A program made the position numbers and the translations under genes. Shown here piece after piece: positions 8,166 to 16,864 of a stretch of 64,000 bases of DNA (position 1 is its first letter; each line of letters starts with the position of its first letter). Below the pieces are notes generated by a model. It was not told where the DNA came from. It did not search any database and was given only the letters and a program-made list of their open reading frames with translations. The DNA is from Olivibacter domesticus (GTDB lineage: Bacteria; Bacteroidota; Bacteroidia; Sphingobacteriales; Sphingobacteriaceae), in contig NZ_FOAF01000015.1 in the NCBI RefSeq assembly GCF_900109575.1, positions 42,746-106,745 on the forward strand, given 5' to 3'.

Positions 8166-11100
8166 TTAAAAACGAAACCCCATAGTAAAGTATGGATACC
8201 ACCCTTCTCTTGAATGACCAAATACAAACTGCAGCAAGGCAATGCGGGCAGGAGCATAATAAAACCCTCCTCCTGTTCCCTGATGTATACGCTCGCTGTT
8301 AAGTCCTTCTGCCCACACCTTACCAATGTCGTAAAAGCCAATAATACCTAATTGACCGGGTACGATATAGCTGCCTATTTGAGCTAATTTAATTCTGGCT
8401 TCAAAATTATTAAAAAATAACTGTTCACCGGCAAATCGATATTGTCGATAACCCCATAAATTTTCTTGGCCACCAAGAAATAATGCCTGATAAAACGTGG
8501 TTTTCCCAAAAGTTGCTCCACCACCTATTCGATTAGCAATAACAATAGCCTTTTGGAAGAAACTTTTATAAACAGCCATTTCAACCTTTGCTTGTAAAAA
8601 GGATTTTGAAAAACTGTTTAGACCTTTATATCCATTAACGTCAAAGCGGAAATATCCACCATCAGTTGTTAATAGTGCGCTGTTACGACTATCTTTTATA
8701 AATCGTGCATAAATACCCGCGAATGTTTTGTCCTTTGCGATCGTTAAGCTATCATAGGTATGAAGTTGGCTTGTATTGTTGATGAAGCGCCCTTCATTAT
8801 CATCCGAGTCATAATAGTAAAGCTGAAAGGCAGGACCAATACTTAAGGTAGCATTTTCAGAAGGTGTCCATTGCAATGCACTTTGTACCTCATAGAGGTT
8901 GAATCGAGCTCTATAGTACCGTACATTATGCTGGTCTTTGTCATATACAGAAGTATTGCCCAGGCCGAAAAAGTTCTGCGTGTTATTCGGAGCATTTATA
9001 TGAACGTCCAAACGTAAGTCGGCTTTACCTATCAATTCTTTCCAAAGCCCATGATACCTCACTTTTACCGCGCCGGTAGCAAAAGCACCGGATACGAGTA
9101 GTTGCTGCCTATTGGTAAACGGCGTCTTTCGGAAGCCTCGTTGATGGGTGTATCTAAAACCCCCGCCAACCATCAAACCGTCGTCGGCATTATAACCAAG
9201 GGTAACTAATGGCATCCAAACATTATATAAATTTACAGGTACAAAGGCTGTATTGGCGCTATCATTAGATAAATGTCTGCGTAACTTCTCCGTATGTCCA
9301 GAAAAAGAAGTTCTACTAGCAACATCATATAATTTAATATTGTTAGCTGCTGTGTCAATATGATAATCTTTTGACCCTTGGCCCCCTATAATACGAAGTT
9401 TAATTTTGGATTGGCTATTGTTTATGTGCACGCTGTCGTCCCCTCCTCCCAAATAAATACGTATTTCTTCCGTGAGGTCAGGATCATAGACCTTCTCCAT
9501 CAACTTTTTTGTTACCTCACCTTCTTTATTGATTTTGCGTACGCTTACTTTTAGCGCATCTCGAGATTCATCCGTTACTTCTACCCTTTCATGTTTATCG
9601 CTTAATTTAATATCTATAATATTGTTTATAAATCGATAATAGGTATCCATTGCTTCAGGGATGGCATCTCGTCGTTGCTTTAGTTTTTCAAATAAAGCAT
9701 CGTGTCTTATCTTATAAGAAGAAGAAGGTAGTCGTCTTAAGCTCTCTTCCAATACGCTATCTGTTATGTCTTTAACAAATTCGTCGACCATCTTCATCCA
9801 TTCCTTATGGCTAAATTGAGCTTTAGGATGGGCATTTAAAAAGTCCGACTTAAAGAGTGAATAATCCACATGTTTAATAGTCGAAGAGAAGCCTTGCAAG
9901 GTAGGAAGGACCCAGCTTTTGGAAGCAATACCTGGAAAAAAACCATCTGTTACGCGAAAAGCCTGGTCACGATCACGCGGTATAGGTAAATAATCTTTAT
10001 CTCCTTCTTTGCCTTCATCTTTCCATCTCCATTGATCTTCATGCCGATCCCAATCTCCAATCAATAAATCTAACATTCTTGCACGTAAGAATGTCTTAGC
10101 TTTGTAGGTATCATCATTATCATGATTCAATTTACTAAGCATTTTGGGTGTATTATCCGAATCTCCAAGCGGTTCCCGCTCTTCGACGAGGCATAAAGTG
10201 TTGGCAAAAATCTTATTAAATACGCCAAGAGCGGTGTCTGGAGCAATAATGCCTATTATTGGATTGGTATGTGGTATACCTACAGCATCAGCGAGTGGAG
10301 GAACCATAAGTGCACTATAGGGGTGTTGCGCGCTATTCGCATCGTCAAGAAAGTCGCGTGCAAAGGTTTGTTGCAGTTCTGCTGGCAACAATGCATCCGT
10401 ATTCTTATTAACACTTCGAATGACCCACTGCTTCCCCTTTTTATCTTCCAGTCGCAGTGACACCGTTTGCATACCACCACCACGTTTTAAAGGGGTTAGT
10501 CCGCCCTCAAAAGATGAAATCCGAATAATAGGAACTTCTGTTTCAGCTGCCCATTCTTTTCTATAATTTTCTCCGAAAAGCTTTCGATGGAAATTTCCAA
10601 CTTTATCGTATGTAGGATTCGCCTGCGTATAAATGCTATCTTCCTGTGAAAGAGCTGCTGGGAGCGAGTCAATCAGCGTTGCTGACGAATTATAGGGTTT
10701 AACGTATGAAAATGCTTCTTGTAAATGGTTGTTCTCATAGGTGTAAAAGGTTATTCGTATATTTTTATTTAATAATTCGTCTACAGCTACAAAACCAGGT
10801 TTTGCGGCTTTGAATAACGAATTTTTACTTTTTTTGATAGGTGTTGTTTTAGCTCCAGCTCCACTTATAATTTGTAGCGTATGTTGATAATTTATAAGTT
10901 GAAGCCCATGTTCATGGCCTCCAATAAATAGGATATTTGGGAACTCTTCAAATGCCTGACTGATTTTAGCAATCATTTGTTGATAAGCGGGATGATGCAG
11001 GTCTTCAGGATTTAAGAATACAGTTGAACGTAAAACAGGATATAGTGACCCTATTAAGGGTAATGGCACGAAAAGATTTTTATTAAGATTGGTCAGTGGG

Positions 11101-11795
11101 AAAATATGATCTTTCCAAGAATAATAACCTCCGTGTACTCCATATGAGCGAAAAGGATGGTGGGCGGCCAGTAAAATCATTTTATCCCTGTTTTTGTACA
11201 AGAGCTCTTCCATCCGTTCCTCTACCTCTTGGGTTGATTCGCAATCACAGGTAATGCCTGCGCTTAATTTTTTATACGGAAAGAGCCACCACTCACTATC
11301 ATAAACAATCATCACCACATTTTCAGAAACCTGTATTTCAATGGGGTCAGGGCAACCATTGTCGGGTACCATCTTCAATAGGGAATCCTGAAAAGTTTTT
11401 ATAAAAGCTGATTGGGCTCTTATTTTTTCTAAACCCTTTTTACCCGAATGATCCCAGTCGTGATTTCCGGGAATGAAGTATACTGGAGCACCTTTTGCTC
11501 GCATAGGTTCAAACTGTGTACGTAAGATATTTTGATCGTGCTTTATGGTTTGATCGCCCGTTAGCGCCATACCGTTTGGATAAATATTGTCACCTAAAAA
11601 AACAACATTTGTTTTGTTTGGAATTATATAGCGTGCGGCGTTGGAAAGTATATCTTCTTGCTGGCTATTAATCTCTCCGGCGTCTCCTATGAAAATAGTG
11701 CGGCTTTTAATAGAATCAATGTTTTGCGCTCGTAAGTTAGTAAAGCTCCAACATAGAGAAAAGAGCAATGCAAAATGAGCGAGATGCGGTTTCAT
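8166..11795 (-). CDS. Metallophosphoesterase - kinase-like - Omp85-type barrel fusion protein
   Basis: A 1209-residue exported protein with a cleavable signal (ends LRAQ). Residues about 33-300 are a calcineurin-like phosphoesterase with all metal-ligand blocks: GDAGE (37), GDN (68), GNHDW (110), AHHP (211) and GGHEHG (292). Residues about 400-760 form a second module: a strand QWVIRSVNKN (456-465), HPYSALMVPPLADAVGI, an acidic EER (538), then GDWDRHEDQW (580-589) and PRDRDQAF (606-613), an order resembling the catalytic loop and DxD of CotH/HipA/Fam20-like kinases. Residues about 860-1209 are a 16-strand-type surface-antigen (BamA/TamA-like) barrel ending in a terminal Phe after an aromatic strand. 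The phosphoesterase would sit in the periplasm or outside, tethered to the outer membrane. It is the fourth operon gene. The kinase-like reading is inference. Confidence 0.85.
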   Translation of the reverse strand: MKPHLAHFALLFSLCWSFTNLRAQNIDSIKSRTIFIGDAGEINSQQEDILSNAARYIIPNKTNVVFLGDNIYPNGMALTGDQTIKHDQNILRTQFEPMRAKGAPVYFIPGNHDWDHSGKKGLEKIRAQSAFIKTFQDSLLKMVPDNGCPDPIEIQVSENVVMIVYDSEWWLFPYKKLSAGITCDCESTQEVEERMEELLYKNRDKMILLAAHHPFRSYGVHGGYYSWKDHIFPLTNLNKNLFVPLPLIGSLYPVLRSTVFLNPEDLHHPAYQQMIAKISQAFEEFPNILFIGGHEHGLQLINYQHTLQIISGAGAKTTPIKKSKNSLFKAAKPGFVAVDELLNKNIRITFYTYENNHLQEAFSYVKPYNSSATLIDSLPAALSQEDSIYTQANPTYDKVGNFHRKLFGENYRKEWAAETEVPIIRISSFEGGLTPLKRGGGMQTVSLRLEDKKGKQWVIRSVNKNTDALLPAELQQTFARDFLDDANSAQHPYSALMVPPLADAVGIPHTNPIIGIIAPDTALGVFNKIFANTLCLVEEREPLGDSDNTPKMLSKLNHDNDDTYKAKTFLRARMLDLLIGDWDRHEDQWRWKDEGKEGDKDYLPIPRDRDQAFRVTDGFFPGIASKSWVLPTLQGFSSTIKHVDYSLFKSDFLNAHPKAQFSHKEWMKMVDEFVKDITDSVLEESLRRLPSSSYKIRHDALFEKLKQRRDAIPEAMDTYYRFINNIIDIKLSDKHERVEVTDESRDALKVSVRKINKEGEVTKKLMEKVYDPDLTEEIRIYLGGGDDSVHINNSQSKIKLRIIGGQGSKDYHIDTAANNIKLYDVASRTSFSGHTEKLRRHLSNDSANTAFVPVNLYNVWMPLVTLGYNADDGLMVGGGFRYTHQRGFRKTPFTNRQQLLVSGAFATGAVKVRYHGLWKELIGKADLRLDVHINAPNNTQNFFGLGNTSVYDKDQHNVRYYRARFNLYEVQSALQWTPSENATLSIGPAFQLYYYDSDDNEGRFINNTSQLHTYDSLTIAKDKTFAGIYARFIKDSRNSALLTTDGGYFRFDVNGYKGLNSFSKSFLQAKVEMAVYKSFFQKAIVIANRIGGGATFGKTTFYQALFLGGQENLWGYRQYRFAGEQLFFNNFEARIKLAQIGSYIVPGQLGIIGFYDIGKVWAEGLNSERIHQGTGGGFYYAPARIALLQFVFGHSREGWYPYFTMGFRF

Positions 11796-11820
11796 GATTA
11801 TAAGTTAAAATTAACTAATC

Positions 11821-12681
11821 CTACTTTTTGTTTTCATCAAAGCTAAATTTCAGAAGCGTAGCGTTACCAGTTGGATCTCCTGCTTCATTACTGATATAGA
11901 GATTGCCAGCTTTATCAAAAGCAATTCCTTCAGGTTGGTTAAATAATTTAGGATCTAAAGGATAAGCCGCTTTTATTTGCCACTGCGGGTCCGTTACGAC
12001 CAGTACGCTGTTAACAGAAGATAGAATAAACCATTCATTTGTTTTTAAATTCTTTGTTAAAGCAGAAGGTCTAAAAGCCTTTCCTTTTAGATCGTGCTTT
12101 TTACTGATCGCGTCGTTATCAATGGTAAAGGTGCTGCCGTTGTTACGGACGTTTCCTGCTGCAATTTTAAGAATATATCCAGTGGTTTTGGATGTTTTTT
12201 TATCAATATTACATTGCTTACATAGTACATATAATAGGCTATCCTGATCCGTTGCGGCAAGGCCTTCATATTCACCTTTAGGTAATAAATCTTTCCAGTG
12301 CTTTGCTTCAACGGTCTCTTGTTTTATACTCGATAGGGGAAAAGTGAATAAGGACCCATCACTTCTTAGCATAACTACAAAGTTGTTGGTAACGGCAAGA
12401 TCTTCGTAATCTCCCTTTTTACCAAAAACTACAGATTGCTGAGTATTGTCCCCCGGCTTAAAGTAGAACAATTTACCTTCTTCATCCTGCTGGGCGAACA
12501 AAAGGTCTGGATTCCCTTTTTCGAAAGTGATGCCAGATATTTCCTGCAGATCTTCTGACAGCGTAAATTTTTCTGGGTTGCTGAAATCGTAACCATTCGG
12601 TGCGTCATATGACTTTTCTTTTTTTTGTGCGCACGCAAAGCAGGTAAACAGGGCTATATATAAGGTAAATAAAAGTTTCAT
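11821..12681 (-). CDS. SdiA-regulated-type beta-propeller lipoprotein
   Basis: A 286-residue exported protein. The leader ends in CFACAQKK, giving a probable lipidated cysteine near residue 17 and an outer-membrane or periplasmic location. The mature part repeats the pattern of the SdiA-regulated/esterase-like propeller family: LQEISGITF, DYEDLAVTNNFVVML, EYEGLAATDQDSLLYVLCK, FRPSALT, and QPEGIAFDKAGNLYISNE. The recurrent G(I/L)A blades indicate about five to six propeller blades. Relatives occur beside phosphoesterases and phytase-like propellers, but catalytic activity is unproven. It sits between ppk1 (6-bp gap to the start codon region) and the phosphoesterase-barrel gene (25 bp), so a shared phosphate-related envelope role is plausible but inferred. 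Confidence 0.8.
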   Translation of the reverse strand: MKLLFTLYIALFTCFACAQKKEKSYDAPNGYDFSNPEKFTLSEDLQEISGITFEKGNPDLLFAQQDEEGKLFYFKPGDNTQQSVVFGKKGDYEDLAVTNNFVVMLRSDGSLFTFPLSSIKQETVEAKHWKDLLPKGEYEGLAATDQDSLLYVLCKQCNIDKKTSKTTGYILKIAAGNVRNNGSTFTIDNDAISKKHDLKGKAFRPSALTKNLKTNEWFILSSVNSVLVVTDPQWQIKAAYPLDPKLFNQPEGIAFDKAGNLYISNEAGDPTGNATLLKFSFDENKK

Positions 12682-12687
12682 ACTATG

Positions 12688-14739
12688 CTATGTTATATTT
12701 GGTGATATACTATGTTTATTTTGAACAAGTTGATGGATTGCCAATTGCGAACGTATATAATTGCTCGGCTGGATATGAATATTGTTCATGTTTTCATCCA
12801 AATGAACGGCTGCTATGTCATCCATAAGTTGAAGTTGGACAATCTGTTTTATCTCTTCTTTTAATATTGTATTATAAATGGGAAAACATACTTCAATCCG
12901 TCGGTAAATATTTCTGTTCATCCAGTCAGATGAGCCTAAAAACACCTTTTCGTCACCACGGTTGTGAAAGATAAAGATACGTCCATGTTCTAGAAACCGG
13001 TCAACTATACGGGAGACCTCTATATTGGTACTGAGACCGGGAATGCCAGGTTTAAGCCTGCAAATGCTTCTAACAATGATCTTGATTTTTACACCAAGCT
13101 TACTTGCGTCATATAATTTTTGGATCAATACCTCCTCTTCCAGATTATTCAATTTCAATATGATCGCTGCCGCGTGCCCTTGTTGTGCTGATTTAATTTC
13201 ATTTTCAATTAAATCAATAAAGGTGGGCAATAAGTTAAATTGAGCAACCAGTAGGTGGTCAAAAATTATCGCAGGGCGTTTCAATAAAGGAACTTTGTTC
13301 TGTAGATAGGTGAATAAGACATCCAATTCCTTTGTTATATTAATATGGGAAGTCAACAAAGTATGATCTGTATAAGTTTTGGCGGTATGTTCATTTAAAT
13401 TTCCAGTAGAAAGTAAAGCGACATGTTTAGCATTTTCCTGCTTAAACTTTATTAAAGCGATCTTCGCATGTACCTTTAGCGTTGGGAGACTGTAAATAAT
13501 TTGTATCCCGGCATCTTTCATTCTTTTTGCCCACTTAATGTTGTTGGCTTCATCAAAACGAGCCTTCAATTCAACCAGTACAGCTACTTTCTTTCCATTT
13601 TTTGCTGCGTTAATAAGCGCATACATGATACGTGAATCAGCTGCAACCCTATACATAGTAGTATAGATTTCTGCCACATGGGGATTAATAACGCCTTCGT
13701 TAAAAAATCGCAAAACTGTATTGTAAGAATCATAGGGTGTATGCAATAATACATCTTTCTTAAGTACCTCTTCAAATAGTGTATGGAAGCTAGGAACGAA
13801 TTGATTTGGTATAAATGGGGGATACTTCCACTCCTCACGATCAACAGGAAACTTAAAAAAATCACTTAAATTATGATAAAAGCCTCCAGCCATATGACTT
13901 GAATGCTCTATCTGTAAGGTTTTGATAAGCATATTAAGCGTGTCTTCGGGAATATCCGGTTGGTACAGGAATCGAGTAGCCATTCCATAGTCCCGAAGAC
14001 TTATTAATTTCTCAATTTCCTCCGCAATATCTCCTGTATATTCATCTTGTAAGTCGATCTCAGCATCTCTAGTTACCTTGAACGTATAGGCTCCAACAAG
14101 TTCATCGGTAAAAATATGAGTGAGATGCTGCTTGAGAATATCTTCTAGAAACACAATATACTGGATGTTGTTCTCTGAGATAGTAAAAAACCTAGAAATT
14201 ATATCAGAAGGGATGTTAATAATAGCCAGTGGGGAATTAGTTGTATTTTGCAGTCTTACAGCTAAATAAAGTTGGTTGTTTTTCGGGAAAAATGATGCTT
14301 CATTGGGGTATACAATTTCTAAATAAGAGGCTAGCACGTTAAAGAAAAATTCTTTAGTTTGTTGCACAATCACAGGAGGAATACATTCGTTATATATTAA
14401 TTGGACATTGCTATGCCTAAGTGCTGGCACAATACGCTGTTGGATAATAGCCCCAAACTGCCCAAGTTGCTGTTCAATTACTTTCTTTGCTTTTTTTAGT
14501 ATTCCCTTCTTTATGGGTAGGTTGTTCAGGGTGTTCTTTTTCTTGATTTCCTTTAAGGCCATCAATACGGGAATCCGTACCCTGTAAAATTCATCCAAAT
14601 TGGATGAATATATAGCTAAAAATTTTATTCTTTCAAGCAAAGGAATCTCTTCATTTGCAGCTTCTTCAAGTACTCTTGCGTTGAAAGATAGCCAGCTGAG
14701 ATCTCTACTGAAAAAACTTTTTTTGTCTTTAGTTATCAT
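12688..14739 (-). CDS. ppk1: Polyphosphate kinase 1
   Basis: Cytoplasmic or membrane-associated enzyme that reversibly polymerises the gamma-phosphate of ATP into inorganic polyphosphate. From the ATG at 14739 it is 683 residues, close to the usual PPK1 length. The opening FFSRDLSWLSFNARVLEEA is the canonical N-terminal domain start. Both active-site histidines are recognisable: HAK (LKVHAKIALI, about residue 424, the phosphorylated one) and LEHGRIFIF (about 585), together with the phosphate-binding TGNLNEHTAKTYTDH block. An upstream in-frame ATG at 14760 would overlap the preceding gene by 14 bp and is less likely. It is the second gene of the operon, behind an HD/Pycsar-like protein, which is an unusual companion for PPK1. 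Confidence 0.95.
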   Translation of the reverse strand: MITKDKKSFFSRDLSWLSFNARVLEEAANEEIPLLERIKFLAIYSSNLDEFYRVRIPVLMALKEIKKKNTLNNLPIKKGILKKAKKVIEQQLGQFGAIIQQRIVPALRHSNVQLIYNECIPPVIVQQTKEFFFNVLASYLEIVYPNEASFFPKNNQLYLAVRLQNTTNSPLAIINIPSDIISRFFTISENNIQYIVFLEDILKQHLTHIFTDELVGAYTFKVTRDAEIDLQDEYTGDIAEEIEKLISLRDYGMATRFLYQPDIPEDTLNMLIKTLQIEHSSHMAGGFYHNLSDFFKFPVDREEWKYPPFIPNQFVPSFHTLFEEVLKKDVLLHTPYDSYNTVLRFFNEGVINPHVAEIYTTMYRVAADSRIMYALINAAKNGKKVAVLVELKARFDEANNIKWAKRMKDAGIQIIYSLPTLKVHAKIALIKFKQENAKHVALLSTGNLNEHTAKTYTDHTLLTSHINITKELDVLFTYLQNKVPLLKRPAIIFDHLLVAQFNLLPTFIDLIENEIKSAQQGHAAAIILKLNNLEEEVLIQKLYDASKLGVKIKIIVRSICRLKPGIPGLSTNIEVSRIVDRFLEHGRIFIFHNRGDEKVFLGSSDWMNRNIYRRIEVCFPIYNTILKEEIKQIVQLQLMDDIAAVHLDENMNNIHIQPSNYIRSQLAIHQLVQNKHSISPNIT

Positions 14740-14746
14740 GTTGTTT

Positions 14747-15958
14747 TTAGCTAAAACCAAGGATAACAGCAGTAAAAGTTAATACTGAAATTATCAATCC
14801 AAACATAAAAATATTGTAAGCTATTCGCAGTAACCTGTATTTTCTACCTAATACTACTCCTTGAGAATAGACATCTTTTATAAGCGTACCATAAAGATAA
14901 TCGCGATCTTCCATTACGGCCTGCATCCCTTCATTATAATCCTTCAGATTCATTCTGTAAAAATTGCCAAAAAATAAAAGGTTTACTTTTTTCCCCTTTA
15001 AATCATCGGCCGAATAAGTGCCACTAGGAATATTTGGCCTTGTGGCTAAGATGGCAACAATCATAGTTGATAAGCTCACTGCCAACAGAACAAAAGTAGG
15101 AATGACAAGATGTTCATTACTGTCTAATTTTCGTAATAGCAAGGCAATAATGACAGAAAGGATGATAGAATTAACGGTTATTAAAATATTAGATTTATTA
15201 TCTGCCATATCACTTAGTCGTTGATTATTGGTAGATGTCACTCTGAACATAGTTTCTATCCCTCGTTCGGGCCGTTTATCTTTGTCCTTATTCTTATCTT
15301 TTTTGGAAACATGTTCTTGGTCTTTAGCGGAAATGTCTATATTCACTTCGCCGTTTTCATCAATACTTTTTTTCTTTTTTAAAGTGCTGAGATTTTCGGC
15401 TTTCTTGTCTGTCAAGAACAGCTTAGCATAACTTGTATGGTAGTGATGCCTTTCCATAAGATCGATCGTTCCTTTACGCCAATCACTTTTTTCAATCGTT
15501 TTCCCTAAGCAAATCCCAGCTTCTTTTCGCATAAGTTTATTCCTTTCTGAGAAACCATCACTACCCAAATGAAATAGATCTGCATCGCAGACAATTTCTT
15601 CTAACAGGTTTTTAGGTTGCTGAGGCATGTGGGTTGCGAAAATGCAATTTTTAATGGCTTGGATAAGCTCTATATCCGTGTTTTTCTCTAATAGGAAATT
15701 TTCAGCTATTTCGGCGCTTCGTAATTCGTGGCCCTCTTTTGGGCCGGTATAGTAACCTACATCATGAAAATAGGCCGCTATTAAAACAATAAAATTATCT
15801 TTTTCCGTGAGTTGATAATAGGAGCTCATTTTCTTTGTTGCATCTACCACTTGGAGGATATGCTCCATGTTGTGGAAGCATAAGTTAGCGCTCTTATGAC
15901 CTTTAATATAGTTATCTACCCAGCTTGAAGCATCTTGAATAATAGTCTGATAGTCCAT
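14747..15958 (-). CDS. HD phosphohydrolase fused to a Pycsar-effector-like membrane domain
   Basis: A 403-residue protein heading the ppk1 operon. Residues 1-190 are an HD-domain phosphohydrolase with ligands in CFHNMEH (His29, His33), FHDVG (His65-Asp66), ATHM and CDAD (about 125-128). A lysine/aspartate-rich linker (about 191-231) leads to a C-terminal domain (about 232-403) of the DUF5706/PycTM type: FRVTSTNNQRLSDMADNKSNILI, then two hydrophobic helices (about 258-275, 285-305), and a final one at about 379-402. In Pycsar anti-phage systems PycTM responds to cCMP or cUMP and damages the inner membrane; here no uridylate/cytidylate cyclase gene is adjacent. The ATG at 15958 is chosen because the alternative TTG at 15985 lies inside the predicted -7 box. 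Confidence 0.85.
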   Translation of the reverse strand: MDYQTIIQDASSWVDNYIKGHKSANLCFHNMEHILQVVDATKKMSSYYQLTEKDNFIVLIAAYFHDVGYYTGPKEGHELRSAEIAENFLLEKNTDIELIQAIKNCIFATHMPQQPKNLLEEIVCDADLFHLGSDGFSERNKLMRKEAGICLGKTIEKSDWRKGTIDLMERHHYHTSYAKLFLTDKKAENLSTLKKKKSIDENGEVNIDISAKDQEHVSKKDKNKDKDKRPERGIETMFRVTSTNNQRLSDMADNKSNILITVNSIILSVIIALLLRKLDSNEHLVIPTFVLLAVSLSTMIVAILATRPNIPSGTYSADDLKGKKVNLLFFGNFYRMNLKDYNEGMQAVMEDRDYLYGTLIKDVYSQGVVLGRKYRLLRIAYNIFMFGLIISVLTFTAVILGFS

Positions 15959-15982
15959 TTCGTCTTGTTTGACATTTATAAA

Positions 15983-16013
15983 CAAACTTAATTAAATTGC
16001 GGTTATAATACAA
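15983..16013 (-). promoter_or_regulatory. Bacteroidota-type promoter of the HD-ppk1 operon
   Basis: Read on the minus strand, TTG at 16013-16011 is followed after 20 bases by TAAGTTTG at 15990-15983, matching the Bacteroidota sigma-A consensus (TTG / about 19-21 nt / TAnnTTTG). Transcription would begin near 15975, leaving a short leader before the ATG at 15958. It is the only convincing promoter seen ahead of the five clustered minus-strand genes. Confidence 0.6.
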
Positions 16014-16203
16014 TGGACATCAAAAGCATTTAAAATAACTTGCTAAGAGGGGCTTAATAGAGAATTATCTACTACCTTGTCATTGTGTGTGCTTGACTGA
16101 ATTGAAGGTGATTTTTAAATAATTTGAGTTGAAATCAAAATAAGATATTAGTGCTGACATACTGTTGTCACTGCGTGCATGTTTCTTTGTATTATAAAAT
16201 TCG

Positions 16204-16737
16204 ATGATTATGGTACAAGAAACAACAATTTTTGAAATGGAGTCTGTAGGACTTAATAATTTAGTGAAAAATTATGCGGACTATAATTTGTGGACAAACC
16301 TTACATTAATTAATTGGTTAAAAACTAAACCAAATCAACTTTTAGAGAAAGAGGTTTCTTCTAGTTTTCCCAGTATCCTGTTAACACTTCATCATATGCA
16401 CAAAACGCAGGGATATTGGTTTTCTATTGTAAATAAGAAAAATGATTTTGACGAAACCGAATACCCGACTGATTTGCAGGGGGTGTTAGCTGGAATAATG
16501 GAACAATCTGCACAAATTGCTGATTTCGTAACGGCGATGACGACAACCGAATTGTTGGAGCAGATACCCGTCGAAAGCCCTTGGTTCAAATGCGAGCTTT
16601 CTGTCTTCGAATATATTATGCAATTTGTAAACCATAACACGTATCATCGTGGCCAAATTGTAACTATTGGACGTAATTTAGGCTTTGTTGATGCGCCTAT
16701 GACAGATTACAATTTTTATAATATAATGGGGAAGTAG
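16204..16737 (+). CDS. DinB-family protein
   Basis: A 177-residue DinB/YfiT-type four-helix bundle. Visible marks are a first helix NYADYNLWTNLTLINWL, the metal-ligand histidine in LLTLHHMHKTQGYWF, and the C-terminal metal-binding HNTYHRGQIVTIGRNLG with two histidines. Such proteins bind a divalent metal and include bacillithiol- or mycothiol-dependent transferases as well as many uncharacterised stress proteins. The ATG at 16204 is used; a second ATG two codons on is also possible. No signal peptide. It stands alone, ending before a strong hairpin shared with the convergent EamA gene. The precise reaction is unknown. Confidence 0.87.
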   Translation: MIMVQETTIFEMESVGLNNLVKNYADYNLWTNLTLINWLKTKPNQLLEKEVSSSFPSILLTLHHMHKTQGYWFSIVNKKNDFDETEYPTDLQGVLAGIMEQSAQIADFVTAMTTTELLEQIPVESPWFKCELSVFEYIMQFVNHNTYHRGQIVTIGRNLGFVDAPMTDYNFYNIMGK

Positions 16738-16771
16738 AGTAAAGTGGATGAAAGTCGTTCTCCTTGTTACG

Positions 16772-16809
16772 TTGACATAAGTGCGGTAATTGTACCGCAC
16801 TTATGTCAA
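16772..16809. terminator. Perfect 17-bp stem-loop between convergent genes
   Basis: TTGACATAAGTGCGGTA at 16772-16788 is followed by the four-base loop ATTG and its exact complement at 16793-16809. It sits midway between the stops of the DinB gene (16737) and the EamA gene (16865), so it can end both transcripts. Neither side has a strong T-run, so termination is inferred from position and stem strength. Confidence 0.6.
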
Positions 16810-16864
16810 AAATTTATCCGATTATGGATAACAAAGCGTTTGAAGGTGACCGGTTTTGACCTCA

